From Caldilineaceae bacterium (GTDB lineage: Bacteria > Chloroflexota > Anaerolineae > Caldilineales > Caldilineaceae): a stretch of 64,000 nucleotides of DNA. Within the stretch, counting starts at the first letter, position 1, and every line of letters starts with the position of its first letter. A program made the translations under genes and the position numbers. Location: positions 24,298-88,297 of the forward strand of contig JAPKMW010000040.1 of the NCBI GenBank assembly GCA_026645575.1. The letters are read 5' to 3'. Of this stretch, positions 18,324-27,722 are shown piece after piece. A model generated the notes under the pieces. The model had not been told where the DNA came from. It was given only the letters and a program-made list of their open reading frames with translations, and did no database searches.

Positions 18324-20174
18324 TCAGGTGTGGATCGGGTTTGCCGCCAACAAGTCAGCTTCCAGCGGGTAGCGGCCATAATGATGGATGGCAGCGATCA
18401 TCACTTTATAAAGCTCCGGATCAACGCCGGAGTGGATCGAATTGCTCGATGAGCAAACGTAGCCCCCGCCCACACCGGCATCACGAATGCATGTCTTGAC
18501 CGCCTCGACCACGGCCGCCGGTGGGCCATACATGAGCAATTCCGTCTGGTCAACGTTGCCTTTGATCGCCGTGTGCGCGCCATAGGTGGCCTTGACCACA
18601 CTGAGTTGCATCCCGCCCATCGGGTCAATGGGGTCGATACCATCAGAACCGGCGGCGACAATTGAGTCGAGTAGAGGGTACATGTTGCCGTCGCTGTGCT
18701 TCCAGTGGTAGAGGCCGCAAGCGTGAATCGCCTTGACCAACCGCCGGTAGTGGGGCAGAAAGAGACTTTCCCAGAGTTTGGGGTCAAAGAGCGGGCCGCG
18801 GCTGTCGGCCACATCATCGCCGGTGAAGATGATATTGACGCCGATGGTCGCGGCGCGTTCGATGACACGAATATAGTGATCGACACACCGTTGCACCACC
18901 CCTTCCACCAGTTCGGGACACTCTTTGAGGTTGATGAAAAGCTGGGCATAGCCAATGTAGTCACGCGGCCCCGACCAGACATCGCGCATCTGGAGGATGA
19001 TAGCGCGCTGGCCGCCAAAACGGGCGACGGCGTTGCGGATCTTCTGGTAGCGGAAATCGGCATCAGGATCAGGCACGGTCCAGCGTTCCAGATCGGCCAG
19101 ACTTTGGAGCGGCGCCTGGTCATCAACGGGCATGGCATAATTGTCCTGGCCGATCCGTCGCACAGCGCCCCATTCGTCAACAAAAATATCATCGCCCAGG
19201 CTGCGTTTCCGGTATTCCGGGGCGACCATGACGCCATCAATGTCATACTGTTCAATCAGATCGAAGTAAGTGCCGCCATTGGTCATCGCCTTGATCACAC
19301 CGACATCATGCACCCATTCAAAGTGCGGCACGCGATCCGGCTCCTGATGGCGTAGGACGGCTAGCACCCGTTCCAGTGGGGTCATAGGCGGGCGGGCCAG
19401 TAGTCGGCGCGGAGGCATGACTACCTGGCTGCCGACAATTTTGGTGAATTGTTTGGCAGCCGCTTCCGGGTCGGAACGCAGAAGATATTGGGAGGTATGG
19501 GGATTAGCAATTAGATCGAGAGCAATGCGCGTCGCCATGTTGGCGTCACGCGCATAGGCGTCGGCGCCAACATGGCGGGCATACTCCTCAGTCACTGGCG
19601 CACCGCCGACCATCACCTTGACCTGGTCGCGCAGCCCTGCCGCCTTGAGCGCCTCGATATTGGTCTTGAACATCGGCATGGTGGTGGTGAGAAAAGCTGA
19701 GAAACCGACGATCTGCGGCTGGTAGCGCCGGATTGCTTCGATCATCTGCTCTGGCGTCACATTCACGCCCAGGTCGATGACCTGGAAGCCGGCGCCCTCG
19801 ATCATCACTTTGACCAAATCTTTGCCGATGTCATGAATATCACCTTTGACGGTCAGGATCAGATAGGTGCCGACCGGCTTTGCCCCCTGCGCCGCCAACA
19901 AAGGACGTAGCAAGGCCAGCCCCGCCTTCATTGCCTTAGCGCCAAGCAACATCTCCGGCACAAAGTAGCGCCCCTCTTCAAAAAGCTGGCCGACTTCCTG
20001 TAGGGCCGGGATCAGCGCATCATAGAGTAAGGTTGTGGCCGGCACCCCAGCCGTGAGCGCCTGCTGGGTCAAGGCGGTCACATGGGTCGTATCACCGTCG
20101 ATGACGCTGTCGTAAAGCTCATCCAGCAATTCGTCGGCGCCAGCCGCCATTGACGTCGTTTCTTCATTTGACAT
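18324..20174 (-). CDS. Corrinoid-binding protein fused to URO-D-family methyltransferase
   Basis: 616 residues. Residues ~10-225 form a methyltransferase-type B12-binding module: a helical cap (LLYDALIPALQEVGQLFEEG), the cobalt-ligand motif GDIHDIGKDLV (~106-116) and VMVGGAPVTEEYA. Residues ~260-610 are a uroporphyrinogen-decarboxylase-like domain (MTPLERVLAVLRHQEPDRVPH; GDDVADSRGPLFDP; HSDGNMYPLLDSI), the family of MtaA/MtbA methylcobamide methyltransferases. Normally the two are separate proteins; here one chain could both carry and transfer the methyl group. Substrate and acceptor are unknown; no MtaB-like gene is adjacent. ATG 20174 follows GGGGAGG. Confidence 0.85.
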   Translation of the reverse strand: MSNEETTSMAAGADELLDELYDSVIDGDTTHVTALTQQALTAGVPATTLLYDALIPALQEVGQLFEEGRYFVPEMLLGAKAMKAGLALLRPLLAAQGAKPVGTYLILTVKGDIHDIGKDLVKVMIEGAGFQVIDLGVNVTPEQMIEAIRRYQPQIVGFSAFLTTTMPMFKTNIEALKAAGLRDQVKVMVGGAPVTEEYARHVGADAYARDANMATRIALDLIANPHTSQYLLRSDPEAAAKQFTKIVGSQVVMPPRRLLARPPMTPLERVLAVLRHQEPDRVPHFEWVHDVGVIKAMTNGGTYFDLIEQYDIDGVMVAPEYRKRSLGDDIFVDEWGAVRRIGQDNYAMPVDDQAPLQSLADLERWTVPDPDADFRYQKIRNAVARFGGQRAIILQMRDVWSGPRDYIGYAQLFINLKECPELVEGVVQRCVDHYIRVIERAATIGVNIIFTGDDVADSRGPLFDPKLWESLFLPHYRRLVKAIHACGLYHWKHSDGNMYPLLDSIVAAGSDGIDPIDPMGGMQLSVVKATYGAHTAIKGNVDQTELLMYGPPAAVVEAVKTCIRDAGVGGGYVCSSSNSIHSGVDPELYKVMIAAIHHYGRYPLEADLLAANPIHT

Positions 20175-20415
20175 GCTTGCCTCCCCTGCCAAGTCACTTT
20201 GCTCCACTCGGCGGTGGAACTGAGTTTATGGTGACGGTATAATGTACGACATGATGTGTATATACCGTTGTTGTTATAGAAATTATTTCACTTTTTTTTA
20301 CGTTTTGACACAATAAAGTTCGTATGATAGTGTGATATAAGATTATTCTATATCTGAACCCAGACTTTATCAACTTACTTGAATTTGTGGCAATCGCCGG
20401 AAGTTGTAGCAGACG

Positions 20416-20793
20416 ATGTCGGTACTGTTCCCGCTTGTGGTTCTCCCATTGGCCGCATTGGCGCTGATTTTTCTGGGCGCCATTTGGCTGACGAACACGC
20501 TCGCCGATCAGGTTGTTGGCAACAAACACCACATTCTGGAAACGATCGTAAATGATGGTGAAATTCCCCCAGCGTGGAACAACGATCTGATCAGCCGCCT
20601 CCTCAACAGATTCGGTAGCGCACAGCAACGGCAGGCGCGTTTACAGAAGCGTACTTTGCGCAAACTTGATGAATTGCTCCACTACGTTCACATAACGTCG
20701 CTTGTCGCCGATGAAGAAACGCGGGAAGTCTTAGTGGAACGGTTGACCACAGTGCGCGCCGACTGGGTGAACCGCAAGCCGGATCGCCCGTAG
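20416..20793 (+). CDS. Small membrane-anchored protein of unknown function
   Basis: 125 residues. Residues 1-30 form one membrane span (LFPLVVLPLAALALIFLGAI); the rest is hydrophilic and helical, with a basic segment QQRQARLQKRTLRKLDELL likely to be a coiled coil. I do not recognise the family. A GGAAG sequence about 10 bp upstream of the ATG could be the ribosome-binding site. It stands in front of the Dpp-type transporter with a 170-bp gap, so a link to that operon is possible but not shown. Confidence 0.55.
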   Translation: MSVLFPLVVLPLAALALIFLGAIWLTNTLADQVVGNKHHILETIVNDGEIPPAWNNDLISRLLNRFGSAQQRQARLQKRTLRKLDELLHYVHITSLVADEETREVLVERLTTVRADWVNRKPDRP

Positions 20794-20966
20794 CCCACCA
20801 AGGCTGTTGCCCGGCTAAACACAATGCGATGAATCGGTGTAGCGGCAGTCTGGCTGCCGGAAAGGAGAAGGAAATCGCCCCCCAATAGCAGCGCTTTTGG
20901 TTGCACTATTCGACTCAATCTAGCTCTATCGGTAACACTATCCACCTTAACGCCAAGGAGAACAAT

Positions 20967-22988
20967 ATGCGAAGGCAAGCACAGTTCGCTCGTCGTAGTT
21001 GGTTTGTGGGTAACCTTTTGTTGATTGCTATCTTGCTCCTCAGCGCTTGTGGCGGCGGTGCAGCCCCCGCCGAAGCGCCAGCCGCAGCCGAAGCGCCAGC
21101 GGCTGAGCAGCCTGCCGCGGCGCCCGCCGCTGACCAGGCTGCCGCCAGTGACGGCGCTTATGCCGAATCGCCCATGTTGGCCGAGAAAGTTGCTGCCGGC
21201 GAGTTGCCGCCTGTGGCCGAACGGTTGCCGCTGGAACCGTATGTGGTCAGCAAGGACAAGCTGGTCGTTGGCACGGATTTCCAGATTGGCAAATATGGCG
21301 GCGTCTTGCGCCTGCCTTCGGACAGTCCCGGCGGCGACCCTCATATTTATATCGGCATGAACGAACCACTCATCTGGGCGCCGGGCGCTTTTGAGTATGA
21401 CAAAGGTATCGAAGGCAATGTCGCCAAAAGCTGGGAGGCCAATGCCGATTCCACCGAGTTTACTATCAATCTGCGCCAGGGGCTGCGCTGGTCGGATGGC
21501 GAACCCGTAACCACGGAAGATGTGCGCTTCTCCTACGAGGATGTGTTGCTGAACGAAGAGATCACGCCGGTCTTCCCGGTTTGGCTGCGCACGGGCAACC
21601 GCGGCGAAGGCTCCCCCATGAAGATTGAGATTATCGATGATTTTACCTTCAAGATCATTTTTGACGGCCCTTATGGTAGCTTCCCGGCGCAACTAGCGAT
21701 TGCCGGTTGGCACAGTTACGCCGAGTTCCTGCGCCCCAAACATTACCTGAGCCAGTTCCACATCAAGTACACGCCGTTGGAACAGTTGAAACCACTCATG
21801 GAAGCCGAGTCGATTGAAGAAGATCAATGGTTCAACCTCTTCAACGACCGCCAACTGGGTGGCAACCTCTGGAAGCTAACCAACGAAGGCGGCTTGGGCC
21901 ATCCCACCCTGACGGCGTGGATGATGACCAAAGCCGATTCAGGCGTCTTCACTTTTGAGCGCAATCCCTACTATTTCAAGGTCGATGAGGCCGGCAACCA
22001 ACTGCCCTACATCGACGGCATCCGCTCGGAAGTCGTGCAGGACCGAGAGACCATGTTTGCCCGCGCCGTCATGGGTGAGTTTGACTATTTGGGTGAGCGC
22101 TCCTCACTCAAGAATCTACCGATCATGGCCGAAGCCGAGCAGAAGGGGGTACTGAAAGTTTTGCTGCCTCGAATGCACCGGACGCCCATCGACTACAAGC
22201 TCAACCTGAGTCTGGACGACCCGGACTGGCAAGCGGTTGTCTCCGATGTGCGCTTCCGTCAGGCGCTGAACTATGCCATCAATCGCCCGGAGATCATCAA
22301 GACCTTCTATCTCGATCAATTTGCCCAGTTGCCGGAGCAGACGGCCAATGCTGAATACAGCCAAGACAAGGCCAACCAACTGCTGGACGAAATGGGCATG
22401 ACTGAACGGGACGCCGACGGCTTCCGCCTGGCCCCCGGCGGCAAACCCTTCTCGATTCTCCTGGAACTAGGTGCGTTGTCGCAGGATCATGTGCCGATGG
22501 GCGAGTTGATCGCCGAATATTGGAAGGCCGTCGGCGTGAACGCCTCGATCAAGGCCGGTGACTGGAATCTGATCAACGAGCGGGTGCAGGCCAACGAGGT
22601 ACAGGGGACGGGCGTCTGGGCGCATGTCGATATTTGGCCGAGCGTCGGTTGGGATGACTATCTGCCCCACAACCAATGGGGCGTGGCTTGGAACAACTGG
22701 TACACCTCCAAGGGGCAAAGCGGTATCGAACCGCCGCAAGCGATCCAGGATCTCTACGAAGCGCATAACGCTTTCCAGGTGGCGCCGGTCGGTTCAGCCG
22801 AAAGCGCAGCCGCCCTGGAGACGATCATGGCGAGCCATCGCGACAACGTGTGGGTTTTCACCCCGGTGGAAAAGTCCCATTACCCCACCTTTGTCACCAC
22901 CAAGATCCACAATGTCCCTACCGGGATTGTTGACACGCTAGGCATTGTGATCATGTACAGCATGGAACAGTGGTATATCGAAGAGTAG
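20967..22988 (+). CDS. ABC transporter solute-binding lipoprotein (family 5)
   Basis: 673 residues. A signal peptide ends in the lipobox LLSAC (Cys ~28) followed by an Ala/Pro/Glu-rich linker (EAPAAAEAPAAEQPAAAPAA), so the protein is a lipid-anchored receptor. The body has the family-5 (DppA/OppA) signature: VAKSWEANADSTEFTINLR, LRWSDGEPVTTEDVRFSYE and FRQALNYAINRPEI. Family 5 binds peptides, nickel or oligosaccharides. The following rhamnose genes suggest a plant-polysaccharide oligosaccharide as ligand (inference). ATG 20967 follows AAGGAG. A palindromic repeat separates it from the permease genes, which may lower permease relative to receptor output. Confidence 0.9.
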   Translation: MRRQAQFARRSWFVGNLLLIAILLLSACGGGAAPAEAPAAAEAPAAEQPAAAPAADQAAASDGAYAESPMLAEKVAAGELPPVAERLPLEPYVVSKDKLVVGTDFQIGKYGGVLRLPSDSPGGDPHIYIGMNEPLIWAPGAFEYDKGIEGNVAKSWEANADSTEFTINLRQGLRWSDGEPVTTEDVRFSYEDVLLNEEITPVFPVWLRTGNRGEGSPMKIEIIDDFTFKIIFDGPYGSFPAQLAIAGWHSYAEFLRPKHYLSQFHIKYTPLEQLKPLMEAESIEEDQWFNLFNDRQLGGNLWKLTNEGGLGHPTLTAWMMTKADSGVFTFERNPYYFKVDEAGNQLPYIDGIRSEVVQDRETMFARAVMGEFDYLGERSSLKNLPIMAEAEQKGVLKVLLPRMHRTPIDYKLNLSLDDPDWQAVVSDVRFRQALNYAINRPEIIKTFYLDQFAQLPEQTANAEYSQDKANQLLDEMGMTERDADGFRLAPGGKPFSILLELGALSQDHVPMGELIAEYWKAVGVNASIKAGDWNLINERVQANEVQGTGVWAHVDIWPSVGWDDYLPHNQWGVAWNNWYTSKGQSGIEPPQAIQDLYEAHNAFQVAPVGSAESAAALETIMASHRDNVWVFTPVEKSHYPTFVTTKIHNVPTGIVDTLGIVIMYSMEQWYIEE

Positions 22989-22990
22989 AA

Positions 22991-23109
22991 CACTACAGCG
23001 GATTTAGGAAGCAGCGGATTTGATTGTTGGGCAGAAATAGCTGGTTAGGTTTGTCAAAAACCTTCCCCATCTAACAATCAATCCGTTGCCGCCTAAATCC
23101 GTTGTAGTG
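22991..23109. repeat. MITE-like palindromic element, family 1, copy 1
   Basis: The 119-bp element begins CACTACAGCGGATTTAGG and ends with the near-complement CCTAAATCCGTTGTAGTG. Pairing continues inward for about 45 bp with a few mismatches. It starts 2 bp after the solute-binding-protein stop codon. The same termini bound a 236-bp element at 56651-56886. No coding capacity and no clear target-site duplication. Confidence 0.9.
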
Positions 23110-23142
23110 CCGCTGGGGTCGCATCGAGAGGCATGGTACGCA

Positions 23143-24141
23143 ATGATCGGGTATATCCTACGCAGGTTGCTCCTGCTGATTCCGGTTCTCTTTGTCATTT
23201 CGATTGTTGTTTTTATCATTATTCAGTTGCCGCCGGGCGATTATTTGACCACCTATATCACCCGGTTGGAAGCTTCCGGCGTCCGGGTTACGGAAGATCA
23301 GGCGGCGGCGCTCTCGCGGCAGTATGGGCTGGACTTGCCCATCTACGGCCAATATTTCCGCTGGATCAGCAACATTCTCGTGAAAGGGGATTTTGGCCGC
23401 TCCTTTAGTTGGAACAAACCGGTCAGTGAGTTGTTAATAGAGCGGGTGCCGTTGACCATGGTCGTCTCATTGGTGACGACCATCTTTGTCTTTGCCGTCT
23501 CCATCCCCATCGGCATCTATTCGGCCGCACACAAATATTCGCTTTTCGATTACTTCTTCACCTTTTTGGGCTTCATCGGGCTGTCAGTGCCGGGCTTTCT
23601 CCTGGCGCTGATCTTGATGTGGAGCATCTATAGCATTTTCGATATTTCGGTTGGCGGTCTCTTTTCGCCTGAATATGCCGACGCACCCTGGAGTGTGGGG
23701 AAAGTGTTGGATCTGGCCTGGCATCTCTGGTTTCCCATGATCATTATCGGCATGTCCGGCACGGCGGGCTTGATTCGGGTTATGCGCGCCAACCTGTTGG
23801 ATGAACTCCAGAAACAGTATGTGATCACGGCCCGCGCCAAAGGAGTGCCGGAGCGCCAGGTGCTGTTCCGCTACCCGGTGCGCATTGCCGTCAACCCCAT
23901 CATCAGCACCATCGGCTGGATTCTGCCCTCGATTGTGGGCGGCGAGGTGTTGGTGTCGATTGTGCTTAACTTGCAGACAACCGGGCCGGTGCTGTTGCAG
24001 GCCGTTCTCTTTCAGGATATGTACCTGGCCGGCAGTATCACCTTGATCCTGAGTATTTTAACCGTCGTCGGCACCCTGATCGCCGATATTTTGCTGGTCT
24101 GGCTCGACCCGCGCATCCGCTACGGAGGCTTAAACGAATGA
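23143..24141 (+). CDS. ABC transporter permease, DppB type
   Basis: 332 residues with six membrane spans. It starts MIGYILRRLLLLIPVLFVIS, the usual opening of DppB/OppB permeases, and has the signature loop GLIRVMRANLLDELQKQYV followed by ITARAKGVPE, which contacts the ATPase. The ATG at 23143 is preferred over an earlier in-frame start that would read through the repeat element. The stop overlaps the next start in ATGA, implying translational coupling with the DppC-type permease. Confidence 0.92.
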   Translation: MIGYILRRLLLLIPVLFVISIVVFIIIQLPPGDYLTTYITRLEASGVRVTEDQAAALSRQYGLDLPIYGQYFRWISNILVKGDFGRSFSWNKPVSELLIERVPLTMVVSLVTTIFVFAVSIPIGIYSAAHKYSLFDYFFTFLGFIGLSVPGFLLALILMWSIYSIFDISVGGLFSPEYADAPWSVGKVLDLAWHLWFPMIIIGMSGTAGLIRVMRANLLDELQKQYVITARAKGVPERQVLFRYPVRIAVNPIISTIGWILPSIVGGEVLVSIVLNLQTTGPVLLQAVLFQDMYLAGSITLILSILTVVGTLIADILLVWLDPRIRYGGLNE

Positions 24142-25247
24142 CCGTTGCCCAGATGAGCGCCGAACAAAAAGAGCGCTACTATCAAGCCACCCAGTGGCAG
24201 TTGATCTGGTGGAAATTTCGCAAACATGCCCTGGCGCGGCTGGCGTTGGTGGTGCTGGCGCTGCTCTACTTCACCGCGCTCTTTTGTGAATTTGTCAGCC
24301 CCATCGGCCCCAACTCACGTCTGGATGGCTATCTGGACGCCCCGCCGACTCGCATCCATTTTTGGGCCGACGGCCAGTTGCAGCGCCCCTTTATTTACAA
24401 TGTCGAGTCGAAACTGGATCTCAAAACCTTCCGCATGGAATACACCGAGGACGAGAGTCAACGCTACCCATTACGCTTTTTTGCTCAAGGCGAACCCTAT
24501 AAGCTCTGGGGGCTGATCCCCTCGAATCGCCATCTTGTGCTGGTCGAAGGTGCGCCGTTGATGCTCTTCGGCACCGACCGCCTGGGACGCGACATTTTCT
24601 CACGGGCGATCTATGGCGGGCGCATCTCCTTGTCGATTGGGCTGGTCGGGGTCACCTTGAGCTTTATTCTGGGGCTGATCATTGGCGGCATCTCCGGTTA
24701 TTTTGGCGGTGTGACCGATATGATCATTCAGCGCACGATTGAGTTTATCCTGTCGCTGCCGACGATCCCGCTGTGGATGGCGCTCTCGGCGGCGCTGCCC
24801 CAGGATTGGCCGGTGGTGCGCACCTACTTTTTCATCACGCTGATTCTGTCGCTCATGTCGTGGGGGACGCTGGCGCGCCAGGTGCGCGGCAAGCTACTCT
24901 CCCTGCGCGAGGAAGATTATGTCGTATCGGCCCGGTTGGTTGGCTCGAATGAGGCGCGCATTATCGCCGTTCACCTCTTCCCCTCCTTTACCAGCCACCT
25001 GATTGTCACTCTGACGCTGATGATCCCTGGCATGATCCTGGGCGAGACGGCGTTGAGCTTTCTAGGGTTGGGGATGCAGCCGCCGGCGGTCAGTTGGGGG
25101 GTACTGTTGCAGGATGCCCAGAACATTGTGACCATTGTTCACCACCCCTGGCAACTGATCCCGACGCTCTTCGTGGTCGTCACCGTGCTGATGTACAACT
25201 TTCTGGGCGACGGCATGCGCGACGCGGCCGATCCCTACTCTGTCTAG
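24138..25247 (+). CDS. ABC transporter permease, DppC type, with long external loop
   Basis: 369 residues. After the first span a loop of about 100 residues (residues ~50-150: PPTRIHFWADGQLQRPF ... LMLFGTDRLGRDIFSR) precedes the main membrane domain. Extended versions of this loop occur in permeases of the family-5 oligosaccharide systems. The ATPase-contact segment is SLREEDYVVSARLVGSNEA. FLGLGMQPPAVSWG near the end is the typical DppC signature. Translation is coupled to the previous gene by ATGA overlap. An iterated-word repeat begins 3 bp after the TAG. Confidence 0.92.
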   Translation: MTVAQMSAEQKERYYQATQWQLIWWKFRKHALARLALVVLALLYFTALFCEFVSPIGPNSRLDGYLDAPPTRIHFWADGQLQRPFIYNVESKLDLKTFRMEYTEDESQRYPLRFFAQGEPYKLWGLIPSNRHLVLVEGAPLMLFGTDRLGRDIFSRAIYGGRISLSIGLVGVTLSFILGLIIGGISGYFGGVTDMIIQRTIEFILSLPTIPLWMALSAALPQDWPVVRTYFFITLILSLMSWGTLARQVRGKLLSLREEDYVVSARLVGSNEARIIAVHLFPSFTSHLIVTLTLMIPGMILGETALSFLGLGMQPPAVSWGVLLQDAQNIVTIVHHPWQLIPTLFVVVTVLMYNFLGDGMRDAADPYSV

Positions 25248-25250
25248 GCT

Positions 25251-25357
25251 TTTAGGTTCGCAGAGAGACACAGAGGCTTGCAGAGATTCACAGAGAAACT
25301 TGAGCGCTTTCTCTTTGTGAATCTCCTGATCTTCTCTGTGTAACTCTGTGACCTAAA
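25251..25357. repeat. Iterated-word inverted repeat C inside the Dpp operon
   Basis: TTTAGGTTCGCAGAGAGACA (25251-25270), then further CAGAGATTCACAGAGA words, pair with TCTCTTTGTGAATCTC and CTCTGTGTAACTCTGTGACC ending CCTAAA at 25357. The whole gap between the permease and the first ATPase gene is this dyad, so it lies within one apparent operon. Confidence 0.88.
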
Positions 25358-25392
25358 TAGCCACATCTTTTGTAAATTAAGTATCGAAATCT

Positions 25393-26400
25393 ATGACCCA
25401 AGCGGAAATTGCGTTAGAAATCAAGAATTTGCGCACCCACTTCTTCTTTGATGAAGGTACGGTGCGCGCCGTCGATGATGTCTCGTTGACGCTGCGGCGG
25501 GGTAAGACGCTCGGCGTGGTGGGCGAGTCCGGCTGCGGCAAGAGTGTCACGGCGCAGTCGGTGTTGCAGATTGTCGGGGCCGGCGGGCGGATTGTGAACG
25601 GTGAAATTCTGCTGCATCAGGGTGACAAGATCGTCAATCTGGTCGAGTATGCACCGACGAGCGAGGCGCTGCGCCAGGTGCGGGGCAAAGATGTCGCCAT
25701 GATCTTTCAGGAGCCGATGACGGCCTTCTCACCCATCTACACGGTCGGCTGGCAGATTATGGAGTCGATCCTCTACCACGAGGATGTGCCGAAAGGGGCC
25801 GCGCGCGAACGGGTGATCAAGCTCTTTGACCTGGTCGGCATCCCCAACGCTGCGCAACGGATCGATAGCTACCCCTTTGAACTGTCGGGCGGGATGCGCC
25901 AACGCGCCATGATTGCCATGGCCCTGTCGTGCAACCCGGCAGTGTTGATCGCCGACGAACCGACCACCGCCCTCGATGTGACGATCCAGGCGCAGATCCT
26001 CGATCTCTTGCGCAGCTTGCAGGCCGAGTTGGGCATGGCCATCATGATCATCACCCACAACATGGGCGTCATTGCCGAGATGGCCGACGAGGTGGCGGTG
26101 ATGTATCTGGGCAAAGTGGTCGAGCAAGCCTCGGTCTGGGATCTCTTTGATGATCCGCAACACCCCTACACGGCGGCGCTACTCAAATCGATTCCGATGG
26201 TGGAAGAGGAAGTCAAGGAGCGGCTGGCCTCGATCAAAGGTTCGGTGCCGGACCCCTACAATCTGCCCCCTGGTTGTCGCTTCTCGACCCGTTGTGATGC
26301 CTTTATGCCGGGTGTTTGTGACAAGGCCGAGCCGCCCTTGATCGAAACCAAACCGGGCCATCTGGTCCGCTGCTTTCTCTGGGGAGGCCGCGATGAGTGA
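25393..26400 (+). CDS. ABC transporter ATPase, DppD type
   Basis: 335 residues. Walker [14 protein letters not shown]-loop [11 protein letters not shown], signature [15 protein letters not shown], Walker [13 protein letters not shown] and switch His in IITHNMG are all intact. The C-terminal extension with [12 protein letters not shown] is the Cys-containing oligopeptide/dipeptide-transporter tail that can carry an iron-sulfur centre. Its TGA overlaps the start of the DppF gene by several bases, so both ATPases are made together as the usual heterodimer. Confidence 0.94.
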   Translation: MTQAEIALEIKNLRTHFFFDEGTVRAVDDVSLTLRRGKTLGVVGESGCGKSVTAQSVLQIVGAGGRIVNGEILLHQGDKIVNLVEYAPTSEALRQVRGKDVAMIFQEPMTAFSPIYTVGWQIMESILYHEDVPKGAARERVIKLFDLVGIPNAAQRIDSYPFELSGGMRQRAMIAMALSCNPAVLIADEPTTALDVTIQAQILDLLRSLQAELGMAIMIITHNMGVIAEMADEVAVMYLGKVVEQASVWDLFDDPQHPYTAALLKSIPMVEEEVKERLASIKGSVPDPYNLPPGCRFSTRCDAFMPGVCDKAEPPLIETKPGHLVRCFLWGGRDE

Positions 26401-27406
26401 CAAACAACCGCTGCTTGAAGTGCGCAATCTCAAAAAACATTTTCAGTTGACCAAAGGCTTTCTGCGCCGCGTGGTGGGGACGGTGAAGGCGGTTGATGAT
26501 GTGAGCTTCACCGTCAACCCCGGCGAGACGTTGGGGCTGGTTGGTGAATCGGGCTGTGGCAAGACCACCGTTGCCAAATCCATTTTGCGCGCCATTCAGC
26601 CAACATCCGGTGAGGTTCTCTTCCGCGATAACGGCCAGGTGGTGGACGTTGCCAAGCTGGAAAAAGAAGAATTAAAGCGCGCCCGCCGCAATATCCAGCT
26701 TATTTTTCAAGACCCCTACTCCTCGCTCAACCCACGCCAGCGGGTGCGCGACATCATCGGTGAGCCGCTGCTGGTCAACGACGTGGCGCGCGGCAAGGAA
26801 CTGGAGGCGCGGGTCAGCCAGTTGATGGAAGCGGTCGGGCTGCGACCAGAGTATATGATCCGCTACCCCCACGCCTTTTCCGGCGGCCAACGGCAGCGCA
26901 TTGGCATTGCCCGCGCGCTGGCGCTCAACCCAAAGCTGGTGATCTGCGATGAACCGGTCTCGGCGTTGGATGTGTCGATCCAGGCGCAGATTCTTAACCT
27001 GCTCAACGATCTGCAAGATGAGTTGGGCTTGACCTATCTCTTTATTTCCCATGATCTGGGGGTGGTTCAGCACATTTGTGACCGGGTGGCGGTGATGTAT
27101 ATCGGGCGTATTGTTGAGGTTGCCCCCACTAAGGCGCTCTTTAAGACGCCGCAACATCCTTATACCGAAGCGCTGCTCAGTGCGTCGCCCAAACCCCACC
27201 CGCGCTACCGCAACAAAGCGCGCATTTTGACCGGCGAAGTACCCGACCCGTCGTTTGCGACATCCGGTTGTTACTTTTACCAGCGCTGCTCCTACCGCCG
27301 GGAACTCTGCGCCACAGTCTATCCGCCGCTGCAACCGATCGATGAGCAGGGGCAGCACCTGGTCGCCTGTCATTTTGCCCAAGAGATTACCTTGGAAGGG
27401 ATTTAG
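26393..27406 (+). CDS. ABC transporter ATPase, DppF type
   Basis: 337 residues. Walker [14 protein letters not shown]-loop [16 protein letters not shown], signature [15 protein letters not shown] and Walker [17 protein letters not shown] are intact, as is the His of FISHDLG. The Cys-rich tail [15 protein letters not shown] matches the DppF family. It ends the transporter operon; directly after the stop, in the same frame, lies a remnant of another gene. Confidence 0.94.
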   Translation: MSDKQPLLEVRNLKKHFQLTKGFLRRVVGTVKAVDDVSFTVNPGETLGLVGESGCGKTTVAKSILRAIQPTSGEVLFRDNGQVVDVAKLEKEELKRARRNIQLIFQDPYSSLNPRQRVRDIIGEPLLVNDVARGKELEARVSQLMEAVGLRPEYMIRYPHAFSGGQRQRIGIARALALNPKLVICDEPVSALDVSIQAQILNLLNDLQDELGLTYLFISHDLGVVQHICDRVAVMYIGRIVEVAPTKALFKTPQHPYTEALLSASPKPHPRYRNKARILTGEVPDPSFATSGCYFYQRCSYRRELCATVYPPLQPIDEQGQHLVACHFAQEITLEGI

Positions 27407-27526
27407 AATGGCAGGGTAAAACGTGATTACATTCCGACGCTGGATCATAGCGCCCCGGCGGACATCTCCTGGCAACAGCAGTGTGACTTTGTTGAGTATT
27501 TGAACTTCCGCATGGGCCGGGGTTAA
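27407..27526 (+). pseudogene. C-terminal remnant of a URO-D-family methyltransferase
   Basis: The frame after the DppF stop reads KRDYIPTLDHSAPADISW and then QQQCDFVEYLNFRMGRG before a TAA. The segment YIPTLDHSAPADISW resembles the closing segment of URO-D-like methyltransferases, which typically read GGYIPxxDHxVPPDVSWEN. No start codon or upstream domain exists. It looks like the 3' end of a deleted gene, possibly related to the fused methyltransferase at 18324-20174. The rest of the 315-bp gap holds only a dyad repeat and the ribosome-binding site of the next gene. Confidence 0.55.
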
Positions 27527-27580
27527 TCTGCGTTGACAAATGTTCAGAAAAACCGGGTCTGCTGGAAACCAAGGGAGCGA

Positions 27581-27661
27581 CCAGCAAATCTTCCGGGAAG
27601 ATCGGCTTTGTTGACCGGATGAGCCTGTCAAACCTTCCCGGAAGATGGTTGGCAAGCCCCT
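27581..27661. repeat. Dyad element, family 2, copy 1
   Basis: Two inverted copies of the core TCTTCCGGGAAG flank about 30 bp. The right end continues GATGGTTGGCAAGCCCCT, whose complement AGGGGCTTGCCAACCATC matches the left end of the element at 51486-51571, so this copy is inverted relative to that one. It lies 60 bp upstream of the rhamnose isomerase start. Confidence 0.85.
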
Positions 27662-27722
27662 GCGGGTGCCCTTAGGGCGCGGTGGTACCAAAATTCCTAC
27701 CGAAAGGACAGGAGGGGTGACG

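Noticed and set aside
20175..20415. Riboswitch (cobalamin) upstream of the corrinoid methyltransferase
   Set aside because: The 240-bp AT-rich gap shows no B12-box-like or other recognised aptamer sequence.
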